A stretch of 64,000 nt of DNA. Source: Cyprinodon diabolis. Its lineage: Eukaryota; Chordata; Actinopteri; Cyprinodontiformes; Cyprinodontidae. The position numbers and the translations under genes are program-made. Below are positions 11,908 through 39,620 of this stretch, piece after piece. The notes beneath the pieces are model-generated. The model did no database searches and was not told the origin of the DNA. It worked only from the letters and a program-made list of their open reading frames with translations. Every line of letters begins with the position of its first letter. Position 1 is the stretch's first letter. Where the stretch lies: positions 10,138,501 through 10,202,500 of the forward strand of contig CM060076.1 in the NCBI GenBank assembly GCA_030533445.1. The letters run 5' to 3'.

Positions 11908-13110
11908 GTGAGTGCCAATGCACACTTGCTTGTTTTTGAGAAGATATTGAATTTATTGCTGTAAAAAGGATACGGTATATTTTTAAAAATCTAATTGTTG
12001 GGTTTGTTTATTTATGATATATAGTGGATGTTAGAAATATGATGCTGTTAAGATGTAGAAAGTAAGGACAATTTGGACACAATTATGAGTCAAACATTAT
12101 AAAACTGACTAAAAGGCAAAGATAATCTTTGTACATTAATATATTTATGCATTTAGACAGGATTCCTGACACTCATTCATTTAAATCCATCTGACTGCTC
12201 TATAATATCATCAGGAGTTCGTAGTTTTGAAAGGAAATAAACTTATTATGTTTTAGAATAGGTGTATTTTAACCCCAGAATTACTGTGCTTTCTTTTTCT
12301 GGTACTTATTTAACAATATTTTAAACTATTTAACGTTTACCATGTCAATATATAGTTTTATCCAATCTTAATGTCAATAAGATTAAACTGTACTCTTAAA
12401 AAAAACATGATTTTGCAGACTGAACAGGCTGAACAAAGACATTCTTCACAAATAACGTTAGAGTGGTTATAGACACGTATGATATCTTAATTTTACATTT
12501 TAAAGTAACGTTAAGTCTCAGTTGCTCTGAATAAGTACTGATTAAGTGAAACATTATTGAGCATCCAGAATCAGTGAGTCATCTGCAGCATAGGATGTTT
12601 TGTGTCTTGGGAAAGTCTTAAATAAGTGCTGATGCTGTTACTTGGGATGCATCCCAGAAATCCTGGAAGGATCTGAGCACATGGTTTGGATCCAAACAGT
12701 AGTTTACTATGCAGCAACAGCTGAGAGGAGACCCAGGCCTCCTGCAACACTTGTTAAAAGACACACTGCATCAGCTGTTAACTGCTTCTGACTTAACAAT
12801 GAAATACTGAGCAGGAGTGGTGGGGGTGGGATGAGGGTTGGTCCAGAGGCTTTAAATAGATATGAGTTTGTTTGAGGGGATTGGGGCAGCATCCAGATTA
12901 GGCTTTGCAGACAGCTGAAAGACTTTAAGAGGATATTAAGGCACTCAAGTGTGTATGCATATCAGAAATAGTGTCACATTGTTAAAAAAAAAAATCAATG
13001 TACTACGCTTCCTGACAAAACAGGAACATCTATTTGAACATTTTATACTAATACATAGAATTTCTTCCAAAATATTTTGTTTTATAGGAGACCAAGAAAA
13101 AAGAGCAAAC

Positions 13111-15389
<2,279 letters not shown>

Positions 15390-15486
15390 ACCGCCAAACC
15401 AAAAACAAACCATCAACCAAACTAGTTTACTTTCCATATTGTTATTTCTACTGTTTTGTGATGTATATACATGAACTGTTGTCATA

Positions 15487-15492
15487 ATAAAT
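15487..15492 (+). terminator. actc1: actc1 polyadenylation signal
   Basis: AATAAA about 100 nt after the actc1 stop codon. The mRNA end is expected 10-30 nt downstream. Confidence 0.8.
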
Positions 15493-15569
15493 AGTTTTTT
15501 AAATGCAATACAGAGACGGGAAGCTTTTGTCTTTGTAGAATTATTTTTTGGTCGCCTTTATTGTTTCAT

Positions 15570-15725
15570 ACAAGTTCAAGGCAAGACAAGGCAAGGCAAA
15601 TTTATTTGTATAGCACAATTCAGTACAAAGACAATGCGAAGTGCTTTACAAAATATAGGAAAATAAAACACAATCAAAGCAAGTAGGAAAACAAAATGCA
15701 GAAACAAAAAGAGAATATTAAAGAC
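15570..15725 (+). repeat. Dispersed repeat starting AAGGCAAGGCAAATTTATTT
   Basis: The core reads GTATAGCACAATTCAGTACA followed by AAGTGCTTTACA. The same family occurs in inverted orientation at about 54445-54570 (GCACTTTGCATTGTCTTTG and TTTGCCTTGCCTTGCCTTG). It is probably the 3' end of a non-LTR retroelement or a SINE. Confidence 0.65.
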
Positions 15726-17320
15726 AGTTGGAATAAAGAAAACAAAAAAGTCGAACTAAAGATGTTTCAGTTGAACTGTTCTTGATTAAAAAAATTGGTG
15801 CCTGATAGAATTAAAATGCTTAAAACCATTTTTGCAATAATGGTGACCACTTCACCAATTTTACTTGTTTGCTTTTAAAGAAAGGTATTTCAGCCACCAG
15901 CTCATTTCTTAAGTTAATGCTGACAAGATTCTTTCAATGTTAAAGTAGTAAAGCAGCATTTTAAAATATATTCCATATTCAGGTGTTTAAACATCAGTGA
16001 ATGGATTTAAAAACATCAGAAACATCTTTGTCCATTCATACATTCTAAACAAAGCATTTCATACCCTTTTAGTAACTATTATCAGTTTTAAATCACTTTT
16101 GTTGTAATTAGGTAGTCTGATAAATGACAACAAATTGTAACTGTCAAAAGTTTTACAATATTTCATATTTATCTGATGGTAAATTTTGCCCCCATCCCAC
16201 TTGGAGCCAGAAGAATACAATGAAACCTGATCCTGATGATAGAAAATAAGTGAGTGACCAGTTAATGGTACATCTGTTGGAAGCTACATGACTAAATCTC
16301 CCTACGAGAAACTATTACTGTATTAAAATGTTTAATTATTCTGTTGTTGAAACAGGTATTAATCAAACTTTTAAAGATGGCAAACATTTCCTTATTGAAA
16401 CTGAAATGGTTATTTACAAAATTACCAAAATTAAATTATTATAAAAATGAGCAACAGTTTCACATGGCAGGAGATGGTCGTTTGGCCCTGTTCATCATTA
16501 CAATTCATTTTAATTCCATCTTTAATGTCCCTCTGTGGTATAGCTGTATGAAAAGTCTGTATTTTTGATACAGGGTATCCATAGTAAGGTCATAGGAAGT
16601 ATGTTTTGATCTGTTGTGACTTCACCCTGAAGGGAACAGCTGAACAGACTCACACCTAGTCCCTGCTTTAATAACTGAGTATTTAAAGTAGTTGATAGGG
16701 AATGTTCAAATACTAGAATACATTATATCTACCAGTAGTTGGCTGTGCATGAATGGTTGGGTTAGGGCTCAAAATATATTAATTCTTATAACAGCTGGCT
16801 GGCTAAAACAGTAAAGGCAGTAGGTTAAAGAAAGTAGAAAAAGCAGGGATATAATTACTGTAAAAGAACTGTTGACCAATCAAGTCTTTAGAAAATCACA
16901 TTAAAATGCTTTTAAATTAAATTTTGCATTCTACATTTTTGTGTATATTTAATATTTTCCACTGGGTGTTCTCAGTTTAATTGTTTTACACATAAGTCCC
17001 TCAAAGTTATGAATCATGTCTTTCTAATCACTGAATGTGAGTTATAGAAATAAATGACACAGTTTCACTCATTTCATTTGACAGCATTTTTTTTATTGGA
17101 CTGTAAAACTTTTAAAAGGTAAGATAAAGATTTATCTCCAGTTTAAGATGATAACTTATTTGAACAATTTTTTCCTTGTCACCTGAATACAGCAATCCTC
17201 TTCTTCTCCAGGTGATACTGATGAGCATTCTTAAGTGTTGCTCCACATCCTCATCTGAATTGTCTCAGCTGCTTCTACTTGACAAACTAGAAATTGCTTT
17301 TTTTATATCATTTTTCTTGC
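15726..17320. other. Intergenic between actc1 and arhgap11a
   Basis: AT-rich, with no supported gene. The promoter and 5' UTR of arhgap11a must lie at the right end, but no clear TATA box or upstream exon could be fixed. Confidence 0.4.
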
Positions 17321-17323
17321 GAA

Positions 17324-19245
17324 ATGAAGATTTCAGAAAGTAATGTGATTCGATTTCATCTTCAAGTTCTTTATGGGATTTCTGTAAAGAAGTTTAAGAG
17401 AAATAAAGGGAGATGGATAAACAGTGGAGCAAAGGTGTTCGGGGTTCCTCTGGATAATCTGGCCAGACGATACATTCCAGAATATGGACTCGTACCTTGG
17501 TAAGAGGATGCAGACGGTACTATAAAGCTGGGTTAAATGGTTCAACCTGTCTGACTCCAAATTGTATGTCTTAGTTTCTTAGTGGATGCTTGCTCTCTTT
17601 TGTTGGACCGCGTTGGCACTGTGGGCCTGTTCAGAAAACCAGGCTCTCTTCCTCGCATCAAGGTCCTCAGAGTAAGATGTATCCTCTATTCCTATCATAT
17701 ATGGTTGAAGGAGAAAACCAGGAACTATTGTACCTATTTACTATCTTGTACAGCAAAAATGCACAAAAAAATATTCCTTTTTTGCCTGGTTTAGGCTAAG
17801 CTGAATCGTGGGGAGGAGTCTCTGTCCACGGCTCTCCCCTATGATGTCGCCACCCTTGTGAAACAGTTTTGCAGGGAGCTTCCTGAGCCACTGTTTCCCC
17901 TTGAGCTGCATGATGCCCTGCTGAATGCCCAGACACTGCCTGACCCAAAGGAAAGGATGGCAGCTCTCCAGCTACTCTCCTGTCTGCTTCCAGCCAGAAA
18001 CTTCTCCTGTCTGCTCTATCTGTTCGACTTCCTTCATAAAGTTGCTCAAAGGTATGGAACAATACAAACAAATGAAAAATTTGGATCCTAAAACAGATTA
18101 ATTATTTTTGTCATGTTAAATCTTGCTGTTCATGCTTGGAAGTGAACTGAATGTGGAGGAAAACGTGAAACCTCACCACCATATATTGATTAAACTAGAA
18201 GCAGACTCATTGGAATGGAAAACTAAAGGTCCTTCTGTTGGAATTGCTTTTAAGGCATTTGCAAACTTCTTGAAAGAAAAAAATGTCAACAGTTCCTTCA
18301 TGAGTTTAAGGCTGTTTCTGGGGCAAACATATTGGTCCTCTTTCCACTCAGACCACATTTTTAGTCTTGGTTTATGAGGTCTTGTAAAACAATTCTGCAT
18401 AAAGTAAAAAAAAAAAATCTAAGACAGAAGGAAATTCTGTTTTGTCCTGAAGATGTTCTCCTTGTTCCCTTCTCAGGTGCTCTGACAACTTGATGACCAG
18501 CTCTAATCTGGCCACAGTTTTCCTTCCCTGTCTCTTACCGCCTCCAAACAAGGTGGAAATGTGTGAAGGACGACTTGAACTTAGAGTTCTTGTCCTGCGT
18601 ACTTTTGTGGAGCATCCTCACATATTTGGTAACAGAATAATTCAGTTATGTAGGATTTCCTTAAGAGACGTCTCTCCTCACTTTGTTTTAAACAAATTCC
18701 ATTTAGGCGTGATTCCGAAACACGTTATAGATGGCATGGATTTTTTAATGAATATCCATCCTCTAAAGGATGCGTTCAAGAAGAAGGAAAATGGAAAGAG
18801 ACACAGCTTAAGAGGTAAAATACTAGCAGTTATTGCTTGGACATTTGTTACACAACTTAATTTAAATTTGTTTTAATTTGTTATCATAAGCACCCATGAA
18901 GACTGTATCCTGGAGTCAGAGTAAACCGAAGGTAAGGTCTGCAGCCTCTCTTCCGACTCAAAGCTCCACATCAGGTGATGGACCCAAGCTTAGAAGAAGC
19001 CTTGGCCTGATGTCCTTCCCCAATATTCAGCCGTTTAGGATTTGCATGCCTATTGCAGGTAAACATGGTTTTAGAGTTTTAATTTTTTTTTTTGCATATA
19101 AACTATTGATCCGCAAGTGTTTTTAGATCCAGGTTTCAGACCTGCAGCTGCACTGGAAGGTTCCAAAAATGCGCACAAGATTTCTGTGCTCAGTGCGATG
19201 GATAGACTGCAATTCACAAATTGGAGGAGGCGTTCTTTACCATGA
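17324..19245 (+). CDS. arhgap11a: Rho GTPase-activating protein 11A-like, short form
   Basis: Seven exons join in frame with GT-AG borders: 17324-17499, 17575-17671, 17795-18051, 18477-18628, 18707-18814, 18891-19058 and 19127-19245. They total 1077 nt, 358 aa. MKISESNVIRFHLQVLYGI matches the ARHGAP11A start. The RhoGAP domain spans about residues 45-240. It has the arginine finger in VGLFRKPGS (Arg79), the KQFCRELPEPLFP motif (about 114-126) and SSNLATVFLPCLL. The family stimulates GTP hydrolysis by RhoA-type GTPases and acts in cytokinesis. After the domain only about 110 residues follow, ending NWRRRSLP, while mammalian ARHGAP11A has a tail of several hundred residues and is about 1000 aa. 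A polyA signal follows the stop by about 70 nt, so no further exons are expected. The neighbour scg5 supports orthology. Confidence 0.85.
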
Positions 19246-19316
19246 TCTAGGAAATGTTACTGTATGTTCCATGTCAATTTCTGTATACCGTTTTTATCAC
19301 CATCTGTTGTTTTTTA

Positions 19317-19322
19317 AATAAA
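19317..19322 (+). terminator. arhgap11a: arhgap11a polyadenylation signal
   Basis: AATAAA 72 nt after the stop codon, with a short T-rich and GT-rich stretch following. Confidence 0.65.
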
Positions 19323-19440
19323 TGTTGTAATGTATCACTATTGTTTTCCTATTCTTGACTCGATCAACAAGGCTTGCATTCTTCCAAATCTAGTATTTTG
19401 CAAATATGAATTCTCTTAAAAATAAAAATAAATAAATAAA

Positions 19441-19442
<2 letters not shown>

Positions 19443-19501
<59 letters not shown>
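19443..19501. repeat. (TA)n microsatellite
   Basis: Nearly 60 bp of uninterrupted TA between arhgap11a and scg5. Confidence 0.95.
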
Positions 19502-19504
<3 letters not shown>

Positions 19505-19509
19505 AACTT

Positions 19510-20590
19510 TATCATGTTACATCAACAACCAAAAGCATAATACTAGAAAATAAATGATTATTCTATTTATTTTTGTTAAGTTAAGGAAACCTGAATTGTG
19601 GCATCTGGGCACCTCAAATCAACTCTTTTACTGCAGTCTTAAACTAATGATATACCAGTAAAAAAAACAGTCAAAGGCAGTTTTTTTGACTTTAAAGAAC
19701 TCAGGCTTTCAGCACTTTTAGTCTTCTGGGAGTTTGTTGCAGATAAGTGGAGCAAATGAACTTAAATCAGGTAGTGTGGGCTGCTGCGCTGAATCCAGAC
19801 AGTGTTTCCTTCTAGACCTCATTACTTGACAGAAATGGACGATGCTGGTCAAGTTGGAACCTTTCTTAAAAAGAATAAATAAATTTAAAAAAAATTCAAA
19901 TAAAGCAAAGCTTTCAATTATAAAAACCAAAACCCCTGGTGTGTATTTTTGCACTTCTCACAGACTGTAGGTGTGAACCCCTATTTAATCATCTTCTCTT
20001 GCCAGCAGTAGAACATATTGTAATTATATCCTACCATGACAAAATTTGAAAGGTTAAAATAGGTGCTGTGGGCCTATATAAGAAATTAAAAAGCCAATTT
20101 AGTCACATTTTTTGCTCTTTTGCATCTGTTGCTCTTATTTTGTTTACGTTAACACTAACAATAACTTGTCAAATTGACAAGTCAGCAAAAATCTGTAGTT
20201 GGTCAAAACTGCACAACCAGTGGGGGAAAAGGAACTCTGGTTTCTTAGCAACTGCATCTGATCTGTAAAGCGTTTCTACACGTTGCATACTATCGGAAAT
20301 GAGACCTCTTCTTTCAAAATAAAACACAATTTTGTACGTAACAACTTTAAAGGCTCAAAAGCCTAAATATGTCCTACTTTTTTTTTCTTTTTTTTATTCA
20401 CGATTTTTTTTTCTAAGTCGGACAAATGTTAGGATACAGTGCACCTTTTTAAAACCTAAAACAGGATTGTCTCTTGTTATAATTGATACTGGTATTGATT
20501 AAACATGGGTGTTCAGGCCTTGATGTATATGTCACCGCATACAAATGCTTTCTTGTTTTAGAGCTGTGATATTTTCTTCCCGTGATCTAA
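19510..20590. other. Intergenic between arhgap11a and scg5
   Basis: No gene supported. The minus strand at 19718-19954 encodes an uninterrupted stretch that looks like repeat sequence rather than a conserved protein. Confidence 0.35.
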
Positions 20591-20703
20591 AATTTAAGAT
20601 GACGCAGCATATACAATTTTACTTTGAAAGAAAAACGGAGAACCCTCTTTTTATGATGACTTGCTTGATGGAGTAACCATTTCCCTCCATCTACGCATCC
20701 AAG
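20590..20703 (+). promoter_or_regulatory. scg5: Probable scg5 5' UTR exon
   Basis: ATCCAAG|gtaagg is a strong donor (intron from 20704). The first coding exon begins directly after a cccacag acceptor (ATG at 21015), so an upstream non-coding exon is required if that acceptor is used. The left border is a guess. Confidence 0.5.
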
Positions 20704-21014
20704 GTAAGGAAAAAGAGACATTTAAGTTCAAGTTATTGCTGTTTTTAGTGCTTTCGTTTATTTTATAAGCTATATAAAACATATTAAACCCCTTTGACTG
20801 GACTGTTTAATGTTTTCCTTTTTTCGGGGTTATTCCTGCTGTTCATAGAATGGCGCATCACGTTGGTCCATTTTAAAAACAATAACCAACCCCATGCTGC
20901 TATATGGGAGGCTTGCTGTGGATCATCTCATTGATGTGATGAGGAAACAATCTGTTTGCTCCTGATTATGCGTCATCTGTCCAAAGATGTTAATGGAGCA
21001 CTTCACCCCCACAG

Positions 21015-35491
<14,477 letters not shown>

Positions 35492-35533
35492 TATATAGGA
35501 GTTCGAACTCAGAAAATATAAATATATATCTCT

Positions 35534-35539
35534 AATAAA
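35534..35539 (+). terminator. scg5: scg5 polyadenylation signal
   Basis: AATAAA 43 nt after the scg5 stop codon and upstream of the Tc1 element, giving a short 3' UTR. Confidence 0.6.
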
Positions 35540-35759
35540 TGTTTAGACTTACTATCACTAGTTATTGGGATTTTGTGTTTGGTACAAATGCTGGAGGTGT
35601 TGATGTTGTATTTCATATACTTCAAAAATATAACCTTGCCATAATTTTTGATGCATTTAATTGGTCTTATATTCATACAAAAGAATTATTAACAGATGTC
35701 TTGTTGAACATTTGTACTTATTTGGCAAATGCTTTGATAGAAATACTGTGAAGAAAATA

Positions 35760-37007
35760 CACTATATTGCCAAAAGTATTTGCTCACCCATCCAAATTAT
35801 TGGAATCAGGTGTTCCAATCACTTCCATGGCCACAGGTGTATAAATTCAAGCACCTAGGCATGCAGACTGTTTTTACAAACATTTGTGAAAGAATGGGTC
35901 GCTCTCAGGAGCTCAGTGAATTCCAGCGTGGAACTGTGATAGGATGCCACCTGTGCAACAAATCCAGTCGTGAAATTTCCTCGCTCCTAAATATTCCACA
36001 GTCAACTGTCAGCTGTATTATAAGAAAATGGAAGTGTTTGGGAACGACAGCAACTCAGCCACGAAGTGGTAGGCCACGTAAACTGACGGAGCGGGGTCAG
36101 CGGATGCTGAAGCGCATAGTGCGAAGAGGTCGCCAACTTTCTGCAGAGTCAATCACTACAGACCTCCAAACTTCATGTGGCCTTCAGATTAGCTCAAGAA
36201 CAGTGCGCAGAGAGCTTCATGGAATGGGTTTCCATGGTCGAGCAGCTGCATCCAAGCCATACATAACCAAGTGCAATGCAAAGCGTCGGATGCGGTGGTG
36301 TAAAGCACGCCGCCACTGGACTCTAGAGCAGTGGAGACGCGTTCTCTGGAGTGACGAATCGCGCTTCTCCATCTGGCAATCTGATGGACGGGTCTGGGTT
36401 TGGCGGTTGCCAGGAGAACGGTACTTGTCTGACTGCATTGTGCCAAGTGTAAAGTTTGGTGGAGGGGGGATTATGGTGTGGGGTTGTTTTTCAGGAGCTG
36501 GGCTTGGCCCCTTAGTTCCAGTGAAAGGAACTCTGAATGCTTCAGCATACCAAGACATTTTGGACAATTCCATGCTCCCAACTTTGTGGGAACAGTTTGG
36601 AGCTTGCCCCTTCCTCTTCCAACATGACTGTGCACCAGTGCACAAAGCAAGGTCCATAAAGACATGGATGACAGAGTCTGGTGTGGATGAACTTGACTGG
36701 CCTGCACAGAGTCCTGACCTCAACCCGATAGAACACCTTTGGGATGAATTAGAGCGGAGACTGAGAGCCAGGCCTTCTCGTCCAACATCAGTGTGCGACC
36801 TCACAAATGCGCTTCTGGAAGAATGGTCAAAAATTCCCATAAACACACTCCTAAACCTTGTGGACAGCCTTCCCAGAAGAGTTGAAGCTGTTCTAGCTGC
36901 AAAGGGTGGACCGACGTCATATTGAACCCTATGGATTAGGAACGGGATGTCACTTAAGCTCATATGTGAGTCAAGGCAGGTGAGCAAATACTTTTGGCAA
37001 TATAGTG
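35760..37007 (+). mobile_element. Tc1/mariner element, apparently complete
   Basis: CACTATATTGCCAAAAGTAT at the left and ATACTTTTGGCAATATAGTG at the right are near-perfect inverted repeats, flanked by TA (35758-35759 and 37008-37009). The element is 1248 bp, normal for fish Tc1, and carries one uninterrupted transposase frame. Confidence 0.95.
35894..36925 (+). CDS. Tc1-like DDE transposase, open reading frame intact
   Basis: The frame is open from 35780, but the family start [20 protein letters not shown] at 35894 gives the usual 343 aa. An N-terminal helix-turn-helix pair ([15 protein letters not shown] and [20 protein letters not shown]) is followed by the catalytic core. First Asp in VLWSDESRF, the [13 protein letters not shown] glycine box, second Asp in [12 protein letters not shown], and Glu in [15 protein letters not shown], the DD34E arrangement. 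The enzyme excises and inserts Tc1 elements at TA. No stop or frameshift is present, which is uncommon for vertebrate Tc1 copies. Substitutions at conserved positions could still make it inactive. Confidence 0.93.
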   Translation: MGRSQELSEFQRGTVIGCHLCNKSSREISSLLNIPQSTVSCIIRKWKCLGTTATQPRSGRPRKLTERGQRMLKRIVRRGRQLSAESITTDLQTSCGLQISSRTVRRELHGMGFHGRAAASKPYITKCNAKRRMRWCKARRHWTLEQWRRVLWSDESRFSIWQSDGRVWVWRLPGERYLSDCIVPSVKFGGGGIMVWGCFSGAGLGPLVPVKGTLNASAYQDILDNSMLPTLWEQFGACPFLFQHDCAPVHKARSIKTWMTESGVDELDWPAQSPDLNPIEHLWDELERRLRARPSRPTSVCDLTNALLEEWSKIPINTLLNLVDSLPRRVEAVLAAKGGPTSY

Positions 37008-37009
37008 TA

Positions 37010-37640
37010 CGTTTCACCATAAACAAGACATTAAGTTGATTTGGAGTTTTAAACGGAATTCTAAAAATAAAAGGAGACTAAAACATCCAGATAACAGAAA
37101 AATTATGATTAATGCCATCTGAAATGGGTAGAGTCTAAAAACTGGTATTTTAATATCCTATAATTACAGATATGACCCCCAAAGTGGAGAATAAAATCCT
37201 TTTTTTCTCTTTTTTTTTCTTTTTTTTTGTAGATGTATAAAGATTTGATATATTTGGGGGTTAATTAATCTCCATCTTTGTTATATTTGGACAGAGATCA
37301 GTTTTAAATGCATTTAGTGTTTTGTTTTGTTTTTTTGTCCCAACCTGAGTCACATGTTCTTAAAATGTAAAGTTATATTCTTAAGTCTGGCTTTGTTTTA
37401 TTGAAATATGCTTATGAACATCTTCACCATGGCAACTACTTGCAGAATATTCTGCAGCTTGGAGTCTCTTCAGGTTGCAGTGACTTATCTTGTTCATTGC
37501 ATCTTGTCAAAATGTTTGTGTTCCGTTTTTGTTCTGTAAAGTCAAATAAACGACTTATCTGCATTGACAAAGTCTGGAAACGTTTGTTTTTTTCTTTTTC
37601 TTCTACCTTCCCGTTTCCATACAGATAAAGTGAGGTTTGC
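37010..37640. other. grem1: Upstream of grem1, no gene
   Basis: AT-rich, with T-homopolymers at 37200-37232. A GC-box-like GGGGCGGAGGGG near 37650 marks the probable grem1 promoter and first-exon zone. Confidence 0.35.
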
Positions 37641-37755
37641 GGTTGGGAGGGGCGGAGGGGTTATTTCTAAAGCCACATCAGAGGCTCTTATGGGAGCACA
37701 TCTTGCTGACTGTTTGACAGGACAAAGTTTTCTTTGGGGATTGAACATACAGCAG
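37640..37755 (+). promoter_or_regulatory. grem1: Probable grem1 5' UTR exon
   Basis: ACAGCAG|gtaaat (donor at 37756) pairs with the cttttcag acceptor at 37886. Vertebrate grem1 genes have one non-coding exon and a single coding exon. The left border is not defined. Confidence 0.5.
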
Positions 37756-37891
37756 GTAAATGGAGTTACACTGACAGAATATTTCCTGGATTTTGGAATA
37801 ACATTTTTAATTTGATGTACGGTACGTGCGTAAAAGTTGTGCGTAAAATGCTCTTCATCGGAGCCTGATTGTTGTTTCCTTTTCAGCTGCA

Positions 37892-38437
37892 ATGATGCGT
37901 TCTTATTCATGGCTGACCTTCAAAGCAGTCCTGGCTCTGCTATTATCTCCTCCGAGCAGTGCAGACGCCGATACATTCCAAGGAGCCTTCCCCTATCCGA
38001 ACAAATACGCACCAAATAAATCCGAGGGGTGTCTACAGTCACCCATCGGGGCGCTTTTCTCCCGCGGCGCCGCTTCCATAGCCTCAACGGATGAGATACT
38101 GGAGTCCAGCCAGGAGGCGCTACACGTGACAGAGCGCAGATATCTGCGGCTGGACTGGTGCAAGACTCAGCCGCTGAAGCAGACAATCCAGGAGGAAGGT
38201 TGCCTGAGCCGCAGCATTATCAACCGCTTCTGTTATGGACAGTGCAACTCTTTCTACATCCCTCGAAATTCCCAGCATGATGGGATCAGCATCTTTCAGT
38301 CCTGCTCCGCTTGCAAACCAAAAACATTCAGCACCGTTACATACACCCTCTTCTGCCCGGGACAGACGCCCAGTACGCGAAAGAAGCGGGTCCAACGCGT
38401 AAAGCAGTGCCGCTGCGTTAATATTAAAACTGATTGA
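37892..38437 (+). CDS. grem1: Gremlin 1, secreted BMP antagonist
   Basis: A single coding exon, 181 aa, with the ATG five bases after the acceptor. A signal peptide (about residues 1-26) precedes a short diverged linker. The DAN-type cystine knot then starts at ESSQEALHVTERRYLRLDWC and includes RFCYGQCNSFYIPR, FQSCSACKPK and VKQCRCVNIKTD. All nine domain cysteines of GREM1 are present. Gremlin binds BMP2/4/7 and blocks receptor access in limb, kidney and fin development. Compared with mammals, the basic N-terminal stretch is missing, an extra Cys occurs before the domain (SEGCLQSP), and the loop after FYIPR is one residue longer (NSQHDGISIFQSC). Position between scg5 and fmn1 supports grem1 rather than grem2. 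Teleosts often have two copies, and this divergence may mark one of them. Confidence 0.93.
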   Translation: MMRSYSWLTFKAVLALLLSPPSSADADTFQGAFPYPNKYAPNKSEGCLQSPIGALFSRGAASIASTDEILESSQEALHVTERRYLRLDWCKTQPLKQTIQEEGCLSRSIINRFCYGQCNSFYIPRNSQHDGISIFQSCSACKPKTFSTVTYTLFCPGQTPSTRKKRVQRVKQCRCVNIKTD

Positions 38438-39318
38438 ACCCCCGCTGGATTACACTTTGATTCAAGGAGAGAAAAATGAAAAAGACAGGCAATTTCCATG
38501 TTAGAGTTGGGGCAACGGAGAAAGGAACTTTAATGAACATTTTAAAATAGGACTAAGTAAATGTTTTCTTTGGTCATCTGCGAGGAAAAAATGCATCACA
38601 TTGACCAAGATCTTGCTAATGGCTCCAAAGAGTCGGTTCCAGTTGAGCACTTTATAGAACTTTGTCACATTTATAGAACTTTGTCACAGATTGTATGGTC
38701 ACGTTTAGATGGTAAAGACTTTTCCCATCTGCTCAACTTTTCATCAATACATTTGGATGAGGCAGACTGATAGGCCAGATTATTTAGCTTTTATGTCTTT
38801 ATTGTTGATGATCTGAGTGGTTTTCAGCTGGACAAGTAAGCAGTAATTCCCTTATGTAGAATATAACTTTAAATTTATGCAGAAAAAAAAAAATCCTGTT
38901 TGTGTTGCCTGTTGTATTTTTCTTTTTGCTTGCAATCACATTTAATTTGTGGATTGCATAAATTTTGCAATGATCACCTCAAACTAAACACATAACATAA
39001 ATGCTTCAAATCAACTTCTGTGTATAAGGAAGAAATATATAACATTGAAACATTACTAAAATAACACAGTGCAGCAGTGGGTAACACAGTTGCCTTGCAG
39101 CAACAAGGTTCTGGGTGTGATTTTTGGATGGACAGATAAATGAATTAATTTTAGTTATTAAAATTAATTTTAGTTATTCATTTATCCATCCATGAATATT
39201 TTTTTTAATAATCTAATTTATTGGGTTATTTTTATTTCAATTATTTTATCCCCACACCTGATGCTACCCAATGTGATGGCCATCAATGATTTGTCTTTGC
39301 TTCTTAAAGCCACTTGTA

Positions 39319-39324
39319 AATAAA
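39319..39324 (+). terminator. grem1: Candidate grem1 polyadenylation signal
   Basis: AATAAA about 880 nt after the grem1 stop and followed by ATTAAA. Only about 50 bp separates it from the opposing fmn1 signal. Earlier cleavage cannot be excluded. Confidence 0.4.
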
Positions 39325-39370
39325 AAAATCATTAAAGACATTTTCTCATAATTATTGTCCAATGTTGGTT

Positions 39371-39376
39371 TTTATT
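39371..39376 (-). terminator. fmn1: Candidate fmn1 polyadenylation signal
   Basis: AATAAA on the minus strand, 245 nt after the fmn1 stop codon. Confidence 0.5.
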
Positions 39377-39620
39377 TGTAATTTAAAAAAAAAATTCATG
39401 CAATGAGTATTTTAGTTCATAAAACTTCTTTAACAGTAACAAATTAACCAACTACATTTTTTTTATAGTGAACTTCCAGTTAAAGGCTTGGTGACATGAA
39501 AGATAAAATATGACAGATTCTGGTCCACCAAGAAAATGTAAATTTTTCATCCTGGTCAACAACTGTATTAGTCAGCTCCAGTTTTATGAGGATATCTAAA
39601 TATTTTAAATCAGGATTTTT

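Noticed and set aside
12840..12960. Second promoter for actc1 (TTTAAATAGA at about 12850)
   Set aside because: There is a TATA-like word, but no convincing donor pairs with the 13088 acceptor, and the upstream promoter with its standard first exon explains the gene.
36217..37026. 269-residue open frame on the minus strand
   Set aside because: It is the antisense shadow of the intact Tc1 transposase.
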